A stretch of DNA of 64,000 nt from Paenibacillus antibioticophila (GCF_000455265.1 NZ_HG005140.1:455877-519876); one strand, 5' to 3'. Numbered from the stretch's first letter, positions 25,323-34,714 are shown. Program-made: numbers and translations. The notes: a model not told the origin generated them from the sequence alone.

Positions 25323-26112
25323 GAATGCTCCTGCCCCTTCCATGCGGAATACATAACGGTGTGCCAAACAACGGATCCATCGTAATCTCGCATTCCATAC
25401 CGAATACGTGCCGAACGAGCTCGCGAGTCACAATATCCTCGGGTTGCCCTTGAGCATATATCGATTTCTCATTAACGGCCACAATATGATGCGCGTAACG
25501 ACAGGCCAAATTCAGGTCATGCAGCACCATCACGATGGTGCGCTGCTCCTTCTCGTTCAATTCGAACAGCAGGTCCAGCACTTCAATCTGGTGGCTCATA
25601 TCCAGATAGGTTGTCGGTTCGTCCAGCAATAAGGTATTGGCTCCCTGCGCCAGCGTCATGGCAATCCATGCCCGTTGCCGCTGTCCTCCTGACAACGCAT
25701 CCACGGGACGTTCAGCCAGTTCGGTCAAGCGTGTGGATTCCAACGCCAGACGGACCATCCGTTCATCTTCACGCGACCATTGCTTGAGCCAGCTTTGATG
25801 GGCGTATCTCCCTTGTCTGACCAACTGATTGACCGTCAGTCCTTCCGGAGCAGACGGCCCCTGCGGCAAAATCGACATCCGCTTGGCAATCTCTTTGGTC
25901 GGCAGCTTGGCAATCTCCTCCCCGCTCAGCAGTACCGTGCCGGAGCGGGGCGCCTGCAAGCGCGCCATGGTACGCAGCAAGGTCGATTTGCCACAGCCAT
26001 TGCTGCCGATCAGGACGGTGATTTGCCCTTGCGGTATCGTTAAGTTCAAGTCCTCGATGACCGGCTCCGGACCATAAGCGATCGTAAGATTTTTGGCTTC
26101 CAATGTGCTCAA
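25264..26112 (-). CDS. Iron-chelate ABC importer ATPase (FecE type)
   Basis: The 282-residue ATPase has Walker A 'GSNGCGKST' (about residue 34), signature '[17 protein letters not shown]' and Walker B '[16 protein letters not shown]', which is characteristic of FecE/FhuC/YusV-like siderophore importers. The TTG at 26112 has GGGGGAG six bases upstream; a TTG five codons earlier would overlap it. It starts 15 bp after the permease stop. Its end overlaps the FhuF-like gene by 59 bp, so its C-terminal 20 residues are unusually long for the family. Confidence 0.92.
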   Translation of the reverse strand: MSTLEAKNLTIAYGPEPVIEDLNLTIPQGQITVLIGSNGCGKSTLLRTMARLQAPRSGTVLLSGEEIAKLPTKEIAKRMSILPQGPSAPEGLTVNQLVRQGRYAHQSWLKQWSREDERMVRLALESTRLTELAERPVDALSGGQRQRAWIAMTLAQGANTLLLDEPTTYLDMSHQIEVLDLLFELNEKEQRTIVMVLHDLNLACRYAHHIVAVNEKSIYAQGQPEDIVTRELVRHVFGMECEITMDPLFGTPLCIPHGRGRSIHGESRYGQLAAAGAISSSG

Positions 26113-26127
26113 GCTTCTCTCCCCCAA

Positions 26128-27171
26128 TCAGAATTGATTTCTGTTCCTGAACAGCAAATATAAGAAGAATGGCGCACCAATTCCGGCAGTAAATACTCCA
26201 GCAGGCACATCGAGCGGCAAAAAGGCCGTTCGTCCAATCAAGTCAGCTCCGCACACCAGCAGCGCCCCAATAGGTGCCGATGCCAGCAGCAGACTACCGA
26301 ACAGGTTCCCTACCAGCCGTCTGGCGATATGGGGAGCAATGAGTCCGACGAAGCCAAGCGTTCCTGCCACGGATACGGCAAAGCCCGCCAGCAGCACGCT
26401 GCACAACAAGAGACCCACACGCTCACGCTGTACCGCTACGCCTAGCCCTGCCGCCAAATCATCGCCGAACGCCTGGGCATTAATGCTCCGAGCAAACCAC
26501 AGCGATAGCGGAAGGACAAGCAGAATGACGGGCAAAATGGTATAGACCTCGCGCCACGCTGCCCCGTAGACACTTCCTGTCAGCCAGATGTAAGCCTGCC
26601 CTGCGCTATAAAACGGGCTCAGGATCAACATGAACGTCGTGCCTGCCCCGGTGATCGAGGATACCCCGATGCCGATCAGCACCAGCCGAATGGGGGTAAC
26701 TCCGGACTTCCAGGCCAACGCATAAATGATCAGCGAAGTCACCAATGCGCCGATAACCGCAAAGGCGGGCAATAACTTGATGCTAAGGGCTCCCCCTAAT
26801 AGGGTCACGAAGCCAACTGCCGCAACCGCCGCCCCGCCTGTAATCCCGATCACATCCGGCGAAGCCAGCGGGTTGCGGATGATTCCCTGAAGGATTGCCC
26901 CGGACATGCCCAGGGCTGCACCCACCAATAGGGACAACAGCACTCGCGGCAGTCTCAGCGTCAGCACGACAAAGTCATGCTGCCCCTCATTAAGTCCCAG
27001 AATCGTCCACAGCACTTGAAGCGGGGAGATAAAATCACTGCCTATACTGGTTCCTACTACAGCACAAATTAGCACTAACAGCATGAGCGCCGTTATGACC
27101 AGCACCGCCCGCCGCTCGATCAGGAAAGAAAATCTCTCTCCCTTACTGCGAATAACGTATGTCTTCCTCAT
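26128..27171 (-). CDS. Iron-chelate ABC importer permease B (FecCD family)
   Basis: The 347-residue protein has about nine or ten membrane helices and the FecCD motifs 'LRLPRVLLSLLVGAALGMSG', 'NPLASPDVIGI' and 'GFVGLIAPH'. It starts at ATG 27171 after GGGAGGGG and overlaps the previous permease gene by 4 bp. The two different FecCD proteins should form a heterodimeric channel, as in YfiZ-YfhA or FhuBG systems. The operon order is binding protein, permease, permease, ATPase, FhuF-like reductase. Confidence 0.92.
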   Translation of the reverse strand: MRKTYVIRSKGERFSFLIERRAVLVITALMLLVLICAVVGTSIGSDFISPLQVLWTILGLNEGQHDFVVLTLRLPRVLLSLLVGAALGMSGAILQGIIRNPLASPDVIGITGGAAVAAVGFVTLLGGALSIKLLPAFAVIGALVTSLIIYALAWKSGVTPIRLVLIGIGVSSITGAGTTFMLILSPFYSAGQAYIWLTGSVYGAAWREVYTILPVILLVLPLSLWFARSINAQAFGDDLAAGLGVAVQRERVGLLLCSVLLAGFAVSVAGTLGFVGLIAPHIARRLVGNLFGSLLLASAPIGALLVCGADLIGRTAFLPLDVPAGVFTAGIGAPFFLYLLFRNRNQF

Positions 27172-28178
27172 ACCTTGGCCCCTCCCTTGCGCGCGATATA
27201 AACGAAGAACGGCCCGCCAATCAGAGCGGTAACCACGCCAATCGGCAGTTCATTCGGCAAAATAACCAGGCGCGCAATCACATCGGAACAGAGCAGCAGC
27301 ACCGCTCCCCCAAACAGCGAATAAGGAATGAGCCAGCGGTAATCATTGCCGACCAGAGCTCGCATCACATGAGGAACAACAAGACCGACGAGTCCTACGG
27401 AGCCGGCAACGGCGACGGAGCCTCCGGCCAGGAACACAACAACAGCTCCCATGAGCAATTTGACCAGCAGGACATTTTGTCCCATTCCTTTGGCGATATC
27501 CTCGCCGGTCAAGAGTAAATTAATCGCCCGGCCCATGAAGAGCGCGACCAGAGCAGCGATGGTCATGTATGGCAGTACAGGATACAGCATCTCCAGCGTC
27601 CTTCCGCTGACCGAGCCCGCAAGCCAGAACAACACATCCTGCAGGCCTGTCGAATTCAGCACAAGCATCGCCTGGGTGAACGACGAGAATAGAGCCGTAA
27701 TGGCCGTCCCTGCCAATACAATCTTGATCGGAGTGATTCCGTCCCGTCCTAGCGAGCCCAGTGCATAGACAATAAGGGCGGCTAAAGCTGCTCCGGCAAA
27801 GCCGAACCACATCATCGTGCTCAAGGAAGAGACAGAGAGCACTACAATGGACAGCACAATAAAGAAAATCGCCCCGGCATTAATGCCAAACACGCTTGGT
27901 GAGGCCAGCGGATTGCGGGTCAATGCCTGCATAAGCGCTCCGGCAACCGCAAGCGCAGCCCCCACCACGCCGGCAATGACGGTTCGGGGCAGCCTCTCCG
28001 TATGTAGTACGATATGTTCGATCGATTCTTCATTATAATTTCTGAACGCTTCCACAGCCGTGGAGAACGTGATTTCCGTGCGGCCAAGCATCAGGCTGGC
28101 AGCAGATGCTATAAGCAACAAGGCAAACAAGGCCGCAAGTCCCCATATCTTCGATTTATCTCGTAACAGTGGAAGCAT
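27168..28178 (-). CDS. Iron-chelate ABC importer permease A (FecCD family)
   Basis: The 336-residue polytopic membrane protein has the FecCD blocks 'ERLPRTVIAGVVGAALAVAGALMQ', 'NPLASPSVFGINAG' and 'GLVGLVVPHVMR'. The ATG at 28178 follows a modest GTGAGGA site. It lies 73 bp after the binding-protein stop; that gap holds an imperfect stem-loop without a T-tract (about 28206-28246), which could leave the binding-protein mRNA more abundant. It pairs with the next permease. Confidence 0.92.
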   Translation of the reverse strand: MLPLLRDKSKIWGLAALFALLLIASAASLMLGRTEITFSTAVEAFRNYNEESIEHIVLHTERLPRTVIAGVVGAALAVAGALMQALTRNPLASPSVFGINAGAIFFIVLSIVVLSVSSLSTMMWFGFAGAALAALIVYALGSLGRDGITPIKIVLAGTAITALFSSFTQAMLVLNSTGLQDVLFWLAGSVSGRTLEMLYPVLPYMTIAALVALFMGRAINLLLTGEDIAKGMGQNVLLVKLLMGAVVVFLAGGSVAVAGSVGLVGLVVPHVMRALVGNDYRWLIPYSLFGGAVLLLCSDVIARLVILPNELPIGVVTALIGGPFFVYIARKGGAKV

Positions 28179-28251
28179 ATCCTCACTCTTTCGTATAATG
28201 AAATGCGGAGAGAGAGACCTGCTCTTTTAAAGGCAAGTCTCCCTGCTGCAA

Positions 28252-29271
28252 TTAATTGAGCTTGAAGTATTCATACAGGTCATCAAGCACCATATTGGCT
28301 GTCTTATAACCCCCGGCACTATTCCATGCCACCTCATCCACCTGGACAAGCTGGCCATTCTTCACCGCATCGAGATTCATCCACAGCTTGCTCTTGGTCC
28401 AATCCTCATAGTTCTTCTGGATGGCCTCGGTTTCGGTCCCCGAATTGAAATTGAAGATCAGGTCGGCGTTCATATCGGGAATGCTCTCCTTGGAAGCCAA
28501 TATGACTCCCCAAGTAGCATCGTCATCATGACCTTCCGGTCTGGTGAAGCCAAGCTCCTTGAGTATTTTCCCGGCATAGCCCATATAGAAAATCCGCACC
28601 TGATCTGCCCGGAAGTTGGTAATGGTCGCTTCAATCGGCAGACGATCGCCCATCTTCTCCTTGAAGTCAGCTACACGCGCCTCCCAATCGGCCAGCAATT
28701 GAGCGGATTCATCCTGCATGTTCATCGCTTCCCCGGCCGTTGCCAACGTTTCCTTCCAATCGTAAAGGGTTTCGGTCACCACCGTTGGTGCAATCTGTGA
28801 TAATTGCTCGTAAATTTCTTCATGACGAATCTTTGTGGCAAGAATCAAATCCGGCTGCAGCTTATGAAGCTCCTCCAGATTCGGTTGGTTTTCTTGCCCG
28901 ATAACAGGTACACCTTCCAAATCTGCCCGCAGGTACTCATATACCGGCTGCTGAACCCATGATTCTACAATCCCAGTAGGCGTAACCCCAAGTGAGACGA
29001 CCACATCAGTCGCTCCTTGGAACAAGGTCACGACCTTCTTGGGCGTGCCTGTAATTTCCGTTTCCCCCATGGCATGCTTAATCACGCGGGTATCTTGGGC
29101 AGCACTGGCTTCCGCATTGCTGCTGGCGGTCTGTTCTGTATTCTCACTCGCATTGGTTCCCTTGTTATTCGTTGTACCTTCCGCCGCTCCTCCGGATGCA
29201 CAACCGGATAAAGCAGCAATAATTAAAAGAAGTGCTACCGAGCTGAACAACCCTTTTCTTAACTTCAACAT
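28252..29271 (-). CDS. Iron-chelate binding lipoprotein
   Basis: The 339-residue FecB-type binding protein has a signal peptide with lipobox 'LSGC' (Cys24), then a Ser/Glu/Ala-rich linker and the domain with 'PKKVVTLFQGATDVVVSLGVTPTGIVE' and 'HKLQPDLILATKIRHEE'. This resembles Bacillus YfiY/FeuA-like binders. The start is the ATG at 29271; an ATG three codons earlier lies too close to GGGGGAAG. It is the first gene after a consensus promoter and a Fur-box-like site and starts a five-gene uptake operon. The bound chelate is unknown. Confidence 0.9.
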   Translation of the reverse strand: MLKLRKGLFSSVALLLIIAALSGCASGGAAEGTTNNKGTNASENTEQTASSNAEASAAQDTRVIKHAMGETEITGTPKKVVTLFQGATDVVVSLGVTPTGIVESWVQQPVYEYLRADLEGVPVIGQENQPNLEELHKLQPDLILATKIRHEEIYEQLSQIAPTVVTETLYDWKETLATAGEAMNMQDESAQLLADWEARVADFKEKMGDRLPIEATITNFRADQVRIFYMGYAGKILKELGFTRPEGHDDDATWGVILASKESIPDMNADLIFNFNSGTETEAIQKNYEDWTKSKLWMNLDAVKNGQLVQVDEVAWNSAGGYKTANMVLDDLYEYFKLN

Positions 29272-29300
29272 AACAACCATCTTCCCCCGCTCCTACTAGT

Positions 29301-29323
29301 TGATATTGAAAATCATTATCATT
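29301..29323. promoter_or_regulatory. Fur box upstream of the second iron-chelate importer
   Basis: TTGAAAATCATTATCATT matches the right side of the Fur consensus well and the left side less well. It lies 5 bp downstream of the -10 box of the minus-strand promoter. Confidence 0.7.
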
Positions 29324-29327
29324 TAGG

Positions 29328-29356
29328 ATTGTAATAGAATCCGAGAACGATTTCAA
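29328..29356 (-). promoter_or_regulatory. Promoter of the second iron-chelate importer operon
   Basis: On the minus strand TTGAAA (29351-29356) and TACAAT (29328-29333) are spaced by 17 bp, followed directly by the Fur box. Confidence 0.75.
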
Positions 29357-29503
29357 TATTTATTTTAAATTTAATTTTTTCATCCGACTTTTACAGCATA
29401 GTATCGGCAATCTCAGACAATGCAGCAAGGGTACGAGTTCGCCCCATTTTTAGGTCCGCTTAGCATGCGGCTATAAGACACGGTAATCTGATCTGCATAT
29501 AAC

Positions 29504-29553
29504 AAAAAAAGGAAGACATCACCCCAATACATGGGAATGATATCTTCCTTTTC
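29504..29553 (-). terminator. Terminator of the ahpCF operon
   Basis: AAAAGGAAGA pairs with TCTTCCTTTT, with further inner pairing (ATCA/TGAT, CC/GG). It begins 22 bp after the ahpF stop and has T-tracts on both strands. Confidence 0.85.
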
Positions 29554-29574
29554 TATATAGAATCATGAAATTAA

Positions 29575-31104
29575 TTATTGGTTCCGGATCATATAATCGA
29601 AGGCTCCAAGCGCTGCTGTTGCACCCGATCCCATAGAAATGATGATCTGCTTGTAAGCCGAATCGGTGCAGTCCCCTGCGGCGAATACGCCGGGAATTGT
29701 CGTCGCGCCATGCTTATCAACAACAATCTCTCCCATACGTGTACGCTCCAGAGAGTCGCCAAGCCAATCCGTGTTGGGAACAAGGCCGATTTGGACAAAG
29801 ACGCCTTCCAGATCGATATGCTTCTCTTCCCCGCTCTCGCGCTCGATATAAGTGACACCGTTAACCTTGCTGGTACCGGTAACCTCTTTTACTTGCGCAT
29901 TCTTGATCACGGTAGTGTTCGGCAAGCTGTTCAAGCGGTCTTGAAGTACAGAATCAGCCTTCAATTCCGGCATGAATTCCAGCACCGTCACATGGGAAGC
30001 GATACCTGCCAGATCAATGGCCGCCTCAATCCCCGAGTTGCCTCCGCCGACAACAGCTACAGGCTTGCCTGCGAATAACGGACCATCACAGTGCGGGCAA
30101 TAAGCAACGCCCTTATTCTTGAACTCGGCTTCCCCCGGTACGCCCATATTACGCCAGCGCGCACCGGTAGAGATGATGACGGTCTTGCTATTCAGCACCG
30201 CACCATTTTCCAGCTCCAGCTCGATCAGGTCTTTCTTCTCCAGGCGCTTTGCCCGCTGCGACTTCATGATGTCGATGCCATATTCCTTGGCATGCTCTTC
30301 CAGGCTGGCAGCAAGCTTAGGGCCTTCCGTGTACTTGACGCTAATGAAATTCTCGATGCCCAGGGTATCATTGACTTGTCCGCCGAAGCGCTCCGCCACG
30401 ATACCTGTACGAATCCCTTTACGTGCTGCATAGATGGCTGCGCTTGCTCCAGCAGGTCCTCCGCCTACAACAAGAACATCGTAAGGCTCTTTATCCTCGA
30501 ACTCTGACGGATCAGAGGCAACCAGCTTAGCCAGAATATCTTCAATGGTCATCCGGCCGCTGCCGAAGACTTCCCCATTCAGATATACGGTTGGAACTGC
30601 AAGGATCTCCTTGCTCTCAACCTCTTCCTTAAAGGCTGCCCCGTCGATCATCGTATTTGAAATGCCGGGATTGAGAATACTCATCAGGTTCAAGGCTTGC
30701 ACGACATCAGGACAATTGTGGCACGATAGACTTACATAAGTCTCGAAGCGATATTCACCCTTGATACTCTTGATCTGGTCAATGACGCTCTGCTCAACCT
30801 TCGGAGCTCTTCCGCTTGTTTGAAGCAATGCCAGCACCAGGGAGGTGAATTCATGGCCGAGAGGCACACCGGCAAAGACCACGCCAGTATCCTCGCCTGG
30901 ACGATTCACACTAAAGCTTGGTGTTCTGGACAACGTGGTGTGTTCCACCTTGATTCGATTAGACATGCTCGAGAGCTCTTCAACAAGATCCAGCATGTCC
31001 TTCGATACGGTATCCGTCTGCGCACTGACCTTCAGCAGAATATCGCCTTCCATAAGCTGGAGATATTGCTCCAGTTGCTGTTTGATTTCTGCATCCAGTT
31101 TCAT
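29575..31104 (-). CDS. ahpF: Alkyl hydroperoxide reductase flavoprotein subunit AhpF
   Basis: The 509-residue protein has the full AhpF layout. A tandem thioredoxin-like N-terminal domain carries redox Cys128 and Cys131 ('SCHNCPD'). A thioredoxin-reductase-like part follows, with FAD motif '[12 protein letters not shown]' (about 212), redox Cys336 and Cys339 ('YCPHCDG') and an NAD(P)H motif '[12 protein letters not shown]'. It passes electrons from NADH through FAD and the two disulfides to AhpC, which reduces peroxides. The ATG follows AAGGAGAG. It starts 13 bp after the ahpC stop in the same operon, whose promoter carries a PerR-like site. Confidence 0.96.
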   Translation of the reverse strand: MKLDAEIKQQLEQYLQLMEGDILLKVSAQTDTVSKDMLDLVEELSSMSNRIKVEHTTLSRTPSFSVNRPGEDTGVVFAGVPLGHEFTSLVLALLQTSGRAPKVEQSVIDQIKSIKGEYRFETYVSLSCHNCPDVVQALNLMSILNPGISNTMIDGAAFKEEVESKEILAVPTVYLNGEVFGSGRMTIEDILAKLVASDPSEFEDKEPYDVLVVGGGPAGASAAIYAARKGIRTGIVAERFGGQVNDTLGIENFISVKYTEGPKLAASLEEHAKEYGIDIMKSQRAKRLEKKDLIELELENGAVLNSKTVIISTGARWRNMGVPGEAEFKNKGVAYCPHCDGPLFAGKPVAVVGGGNSGIEAAIDLAGIASHVTVLEFMPELKADSVLQDRLNSLPNTTVIKNAQVKEVTGTSKVNGVTYIERESGEEKHIDLEGVFVQIGLVPNTDWLGDSLERTRMGEIVVDKHGATTIPGVFAAGDCTDSAYKQIIISMGSGATAALGAFDYMIRNQ

Positions 31105-31117
31105 GGTTTCTCTCTCC

Positions 31118-31681
31118 TTAGATCTTGCCTACGAGGTCAAGACTTGGTTTCAGCGTCTCAGATCCTTCTTTCCATTTTGCAGGGCAAACCTCACCCGGAT
31201 TGTTGCGTACATATTGAGCAGCCTTGACCTTGTCAATCAAATTACTTGCATCGCGGCCGATGCCGTCAGCTGTAATTTCGACTGTCTGAATTACGCCGTC
31301 CGGATCGATGATGAATGTGGCACGGTTTGCAACACCTTCTTCTTCGATCAATACGTCGAAGTTGCGGGAAATGGTATGGGAAGGGTCGCCGATCATAATA
31401 TAAGTAACCTTACCGATTGCTTCGGAGCTGTCATGCCAAGCTTTGTGTACGAAATGGGAGTCTGTCGATACCGAGTATACTTCAACCCCGAGATCCTTCA
31501 AGGTTGCGTACTGGTCTTGCAGGTCTTCCAACTCAGTTGGGCATACAAATGTAAAGTCTGCAGGATAGAAGCATACTACGCTCCATTTTCCTTTGAAGTC
31601 AGCGTCGCTAACCTCTATGAAATTTCCGTTGTGATATGCAGATGCCTTAAAAGGTAGAATTTCTTTTCCAATCAATGCCAT
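31118..31681 (-). CDS. ahpC: Peroxiredoxin AhpC
   Basis: The 187-residue typical 2-Cys peroxiredoxin has its peroxidatic Cys47 in '[13 protein letters not shown]' and its resolving Cys166 in 'GEVCPAKW'. It reduces H2O2 and organic hydroperoxides and is recycled by AhpF, encoded 13 bp downstream. The ATG at 31681 follows GGAGGAGA. The frame continues upstream for 33 codons through the promoter, but that extension is not a real part of the protein. Transcription starts from the PerR-like controlled promoter at 31743-31770. Confidence 0.96.
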   Translation of the reverse strand: MALIGKEILPFKASAYHNGNFIEVSDADFKGKWSVVCFYPADFTFVCPTELEDLQDQYATLKDLGVEVYSVSTDSHFVHKAWHDSSEAIGKVTYIMIGDPSHTISRNFDVLIEEEGVANRATFIIDPDGVIQTVEITADGIGRDASNLIDKVKAAQYVRNNPGEVCPAKWKEGSETLKPSLDLVGKI

Positions 31682-31734
31682 ATTATCTTCTCCTCCTGAA
31701 ATGTGGTTTTCGCAACTGCCTGAACAGTTATTTA

Positions 31735-31770
31735 TATTAATTATTATATGCGAACCATTCTCAACGTCAA
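31735..31770 (-). promoter_or_regulatory. ahpCF promoter with PerR-like operator
   Basis: On the minus strand TTGACG (31765-31770) and TATAAT (31743-31748) are spaced by 16 bp. A site at 31735-31749 matches the PerR consensus (TTATAAT-N-ATTATAA) at 11 of 14 positions and overlaps the -10 box. Peroxide-responsive repression by PerR is the expected control for ahpC in Bacillota; the site match is an inference. Confidence 0.6.
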
Positions 31771-31890
31771 TGTTATTCACGAAGTCTTCATAATTTTAGT
31801 ATATCCATTACCATTGAGCGCGAAACTCTCTGCATCCGCACAGAATGAAGCTATTATTATACATTTTCCCTGGAGCTATGCTCGGAAAAG

Positions 31891-32658
31891 CTAAATTGCA
31901 GGCATTACATTCCCGCCGCATACCGGGATGAAGGCCCCCGTAGTGAAGGAAGCAAGATCACTTGCCAGGAAGACCACTGTATTGGCAATCTCTTGATCGG
32001 TTCCCCGGCGCTTTAAGGGGACGGACGATTCATACTGCGCCTGCAGCTCTGAGCCTTCCTCGCGATCCCTGTCGCTAATCGTCCAGCCAGGAGCCACCTG
32101 ATTCACGGTAATGCCATGCTCTCCTACCTCTTTCGCAAGCACCCGGTAGAGGCCATCCATTCCCCGTTTGCCAGCCGTATACGCGGATTGACCCGGAAAG
32201 TTCTGCATGGAACACTCTGTGTTGATCCCGATCAATCGGCCAGCCCCGCGCTCGATCATAGCCGGCAGAAAGGCTTTGGCCAGATACACATTTTGCAGGA
32301 CACAAGACTCAAATTGGCTGATATAATCCTCAGGACTCTGCTCCAAGACGGAGGTCCATTCATACTGCACCACGGCATTCGCAACCACGATATGAGGCAA
32401 TTCCCCATAGAAGCCGGAAATTTCATCACGCATCCGACCGATCTCGGCTTGCGAGGTAATATCCGCCTGCACCAGCAGAGCCCGCCGCCCGAGTGCTTCT
32501 ACCTGCTGCTTCAATTCCTCAGCCTTGCCGCGGCTGCTGCGGTAGTGAAAGATCACATCGGCCCCCGCTTCAGCCAGCGTGCGGACCATTACCCTTCCAA
32601 GCTGTCCGCCTGCACCCGTGACCAGTGCAATTTTTCCGGTTAGATCAATAGGTATCAT
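31891..32658 (-). CDS. SDR-family oxidoreductase
   Basis: The 255-residue short-chain dehydrogenase/reductase has the cofactor motif 'TGAGGQLG' (residues 14-21), a DNA-binding-like 'NAVVQYEWT' replacing the usual NNAG, and the catalytic 'YTAGK' (Tyr-x-x-x-Lys). The catalytic Ser lies near 'GINTECSMQN'. It uses NAD(P)H to oxidise or reduce alcohols and carbonyls; the closest feel is 3-oxoacyl-ACP reductase-like or sugar dehydrogenase-like, which I cannot resolve. The ATG at 32658 follows AAGGAGA. It is single, between ahpC and the VOC gene. 'NAVV' instead of 'NNAG' is a mild oddity. Confidence 0.85.
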   Translation of the reverse strand: MIPIDLTGKIALVTGAGGQLGRVMVRTLAEAGADVIFHYRSSRGKAEELKQQVEALGRRALLVQADITSQAEIGRMRDEISGFYGELPHIVVANAVVQYEWTSVLEQSPEDYISQFESCVLQNVYLAKAFLPAMIERGAGRLIGINTECSMQNFPGQSAYTAGKRGMDGLYRVLAKEVGEHGITVNQVAPGWTISDRDREEGSELQAQYESSVPLKRRGTDQEIANTVVFLASDLASFTTGAFIPVCGGNVMPAI

Positions 32659-32736
32659 GTCGGGATCTCCTTTTCTAGAAAATAGGGATAGATTCAAATC
32701 TATCATACCTTATTCTGGAACAGATACACGGAAATA

Positions 32737-32771
32737 AATGCAGCCCCTTCCCTTGAAAAGGAGGAGGCTGC
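32737..32771 (-). terminator. Terminator of the VOC-family gene
   Basis: GCAGCC pairs with GGCTGC, with an inner CTTCC/GGAGG partial stem, 14 bp after the stop of the VOC gene on the minus strand. The T-tract is weak (ATTTATTT). Confidence 0.6.
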
Positions 32772-32784
32772 TTGAGTATTTATG

Positions 32785-33213
32785 CTACTGTTTCTCTGGA
32801 ACGTTAATCTGGAAAGTAATACCAAATTTGTCCCGAACAATTCCGTATAAAGGACTCCAATCTGTCTTTTGCAATGGCATAAGAACTTGTCCGCCCTCTT
32901 CTAGTGCACTGAATATTTCTTTAGCTCTGGATTCCTCCTGCGGATGAAGGGCGATCTGAACAGCGTCTCCTCCTGCCTGATACGGCATCCCGGGAAAGGT
33001 GTCGGAAAACATAATATCCGAGTCCCCTACCTTCAAATGAGCGTGCATGACCCGATCCTTGATATCATCCGTTACAGGATGCTCCGGATCCTCCGGCATA
33101 TCGCCGAACAGCATAATACCAACAATTTGTCCGCCTAGAGCCTTCTCGTAAAAATAAACAGCTTCCTTGGTAGTGCCATCAAAATTCAGGTACGGATTTA
33201 AATGAATGGACAT
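32785..33213 (-). CDS. VOC-superfamily protein, PhnB/YjdN type
   Basis: The 142-residue protein has the PhnB-like vicinal-oxygen-chelate fold. It starts 'NPYLNFDGTTKEAVYFYEKALGG', has 'HAHLKVGDSDIMFSD' in the middle and ends 'WSPLYGIVRDKFGITFQIN'. Proteins of this type are small dimeric enzymes or binding proteins related to glyoxalase and bleomycin-resistance proteins. Most, including YjdN, have no proven reaction. The ATG at 33213 follows AAAGGAGC. It is monocistronic and diverges from the fructokinase gene. Confidence 0.85.
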   Translation of the reverse strand: MSIHLNPYLNFDGTTKEAVYFYEKALGGQIVGIMLFGDMPEDPEHPVTDDIKDRVMHAHLKVGDSDIMFSDTFPGMPYQAGGDAVQIALHPQEESRAKEIFSALEEGGQVLMPLQKTDWSPLYGIVRDKFGITFQINVPEKQ

Positions 33214-33355
33214 GTTTGCACAGCTCCTTTACGGAAATTTAGATCATCATCAGTATATAACATATCCGTACTGTTGTTATTCATCCATGGGCAGACTTTC
33301 TATTGCGGTAAGGGGAATCAGACGGCCACAATCACTGTGGAGGCTCCTCGGTCTA

Positions 33356-33364
33356 TGGTATAAT
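33356..33364 (+). promoter_or_regulatory. Extended -10 promoter of the fructokinase gene
   Basis: TGGTATAAT (TG at 33356, TATAAT at 33359-33364) is an extended -10 element 70 bp upstream of the chosen start. No good -35 box is visible. Confidence 0.5.
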
Positions 33365-33433
33365 CCTTTTTAACAATCGATGTAAAGATTAGTTATCATA
33401 TTGCGACTCTTCTCAATGGAGGTTTTGATTATT

Positions 33434-34315
33434 TTGAAAACTTTAGGAGCAATAGAAGCCGGGGGAACCAAATTCGTATGCGGGATTGGAACTGCAGACG
33501 GCCGCGTTCTGGACCGGGCAAGCTTTCCAACGACAACTCCTGATGAGACCATGCGGATGGTATTTGACTACTTTGCAGATAAGCGCATTGATGCGATGGG
33601 GATTGGCTCCTTCGGTCCGATTGATCCGATTCCCGGCAGCCCAACCTATGGCTATATTACAACTACTCCCAAGCCGTATTGGACCAACTTCAATCTGGTA
33701 GGTGCCGTTAAGGATCAGTTGAAGGTTCCAATCGGCTTCGATACGGACGTCAATGGCGCTGCGCTCGGCGAGTCCCGCTGGGGTGCTGCGCAAGGGCTGG
33801 ATAGCTGCCTCTATATTACGGTAGGCACAGGCATCGGTGCAGGCGCCGTTGTTGGCGGCAAGCTGATTCACGGACTGTCTCATCCGGAGATGGGACATAT
33901 CCTAGTCCCCCGCCATCCGGGGGATCCTTACGAGGGAACATGCCCGTACCATAAGGACTGCTTGGAAGGACTAGCCGCGGGTCCTGCGATCGTGAAGCGC
34001 TGGAACGTGCAGCATGGCACGGACCTCCCGGCAGACCACCCCGCATGGGAGATGGAAGCCTACTATCTAGCACAGGCTCTAATGAATTACGTATTAATTC
34101 TCTCTCCGGAGAAAATAGTGATGGGCGGCGGCGTAATGAAGCAAGCGCAGTTATTTCCACTAATCGCCGAGAAGCTTCAGCAGCTTCTGAACGGCTATGT
34201 TCAGCATCCGAGCCTTAATCAAAATATCGGAAGCTACATCGTTCCCCCAGGCCTAGGCGACAATGCAGGCCTTGCCGGTGCGCTGGCGCTTGCGGATGCT
34301 GCTATCAATTCCTGA
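33434..34315 (+). CDS. ROK-family fructokinase
   Basis: The 293-residue protein closely resembles Bacillus fructokinases such as GmuE. 'IEAGGTKFVCGIG' forms the ATP-binding start and 'GIGSFGPID' follows. 'VGFDTDVNGAALGE' holds the catalytic Asp, and 'HPEMGHI...CPYHKDCLEG' is the His-Cys zinc cluster typical of ROK kinases. It phosphorylates D-fructose (and often mannose) to the 6-phosphate in the cytoplasm. I place the start at the TTG at 33434, about 11 bases after GGAGG and matching GmuE's start; an ATG at 33416 contains that site. It stands alone, upstream of a strong terminator. Confidence 0.9.
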   Translation: MKTLGAIEAGGTKFVCGIGTADGRVLDRASFPTTTPDETMRMVFDYFADKRIDAMGIGSFGPIDPIPGSPTYGYITTTPKPYWTNFNLVGAVKDQLKVPIGFDTDVNGAALGESRWGAAQGLDSCLYITVGTGIGAGAVVGGKLIHGLSHPEMGHILVPRHPGDPYEGTCPYHKDCLEGLAAGPAIVKRWNVQHGTDLPADHPAWEMEAYYLAQALMNYVLILSPEKIVMGGGVMKQAQLFPLIAEKLQQLLNGYVQHPSLNQNIGSYIVPPGLGDNAGLAGALALADAAINS

Positions 34316-34370
34316 CCGTTCTCTATATGACCGAGATTACAAGAAAAGGGGCCGGCCCAAAAAGTCCCTG

Positions 34371-34425
34371 AACACAAAAAGCCGGAAGGAAAAGGTGATC
34401 TTTCCTATCCGGCTTTTGTGTTTAT
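34371..34425 (+). terminator. Terminator of the fructokinase gene
   Basis: AACACAAAAAGCCGGA pairs with TCCGGCTTTTGTGTT over 15-16 bp, with a further inner AGGAAA/TTTCCT stem. It lies 55 bp after the stop. Confidence 0.85.
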
Positions 34426-34444
34426 AGGAAGCCGCGGCGCGAAT

Positions 34445-34714
34445 GCTTTTTGTACGAATTTTCGTATATAACTGCTCCTTGATGCCGTTGACTGGAAGAG
34501 TTTGAACGATATTTCATACAAATTGCTCTCGTCCCCTCGCTTCACGGGCGCTTTTATACGATATTTCGTACAAAACTCCTGGATTCAGGCGGTGCGGGAG
34601 GGATGTTATGCGAACTTTCGTACAAAGATCCGACATGGAACCGTCCACCAAGCGGGGGTGGCTGATATTTCGTACAAAACTCCGCAACCCTGGGCATTTG
34701 ATTTGACGAATTTC
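34445..34714. repeat. Array of five 52-bp repeats with a TTTCGTACAAA core
   Basis: The heptamer TTTCGTA (or one-base variants) starts at 34460, 34512, 34564, 34616 and 34668, exactly 52 bp apart each time. The best-conserved part of each unit is CGATATTTCGTACAAAACTCC-like (21 bp; shown here as a description, units differ). The remaining 31 bp vary. Unit bounds are 34455-34506, 34507-34558, 34559-34610, 34611-34662 and 34663-34714. An inverted core (TTTTTGTACGAA, 34447-34458) abuts the first unit. No gene lies here, and the array stops where a decayed permease gene begins. Confidence 0.85.

Noticed and set aside
34445..34714. CRISPR array
   Set aside because: The conserved part is about 21 imperfect bases, the cores diverge too much for CRISPR repeats, and no cas gene is near.
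34445..34714. Plasmid-type replication iterons
   Set aside because: No rep gene, DnaA-box cluster or AT-rich unwinding element is adjacent.
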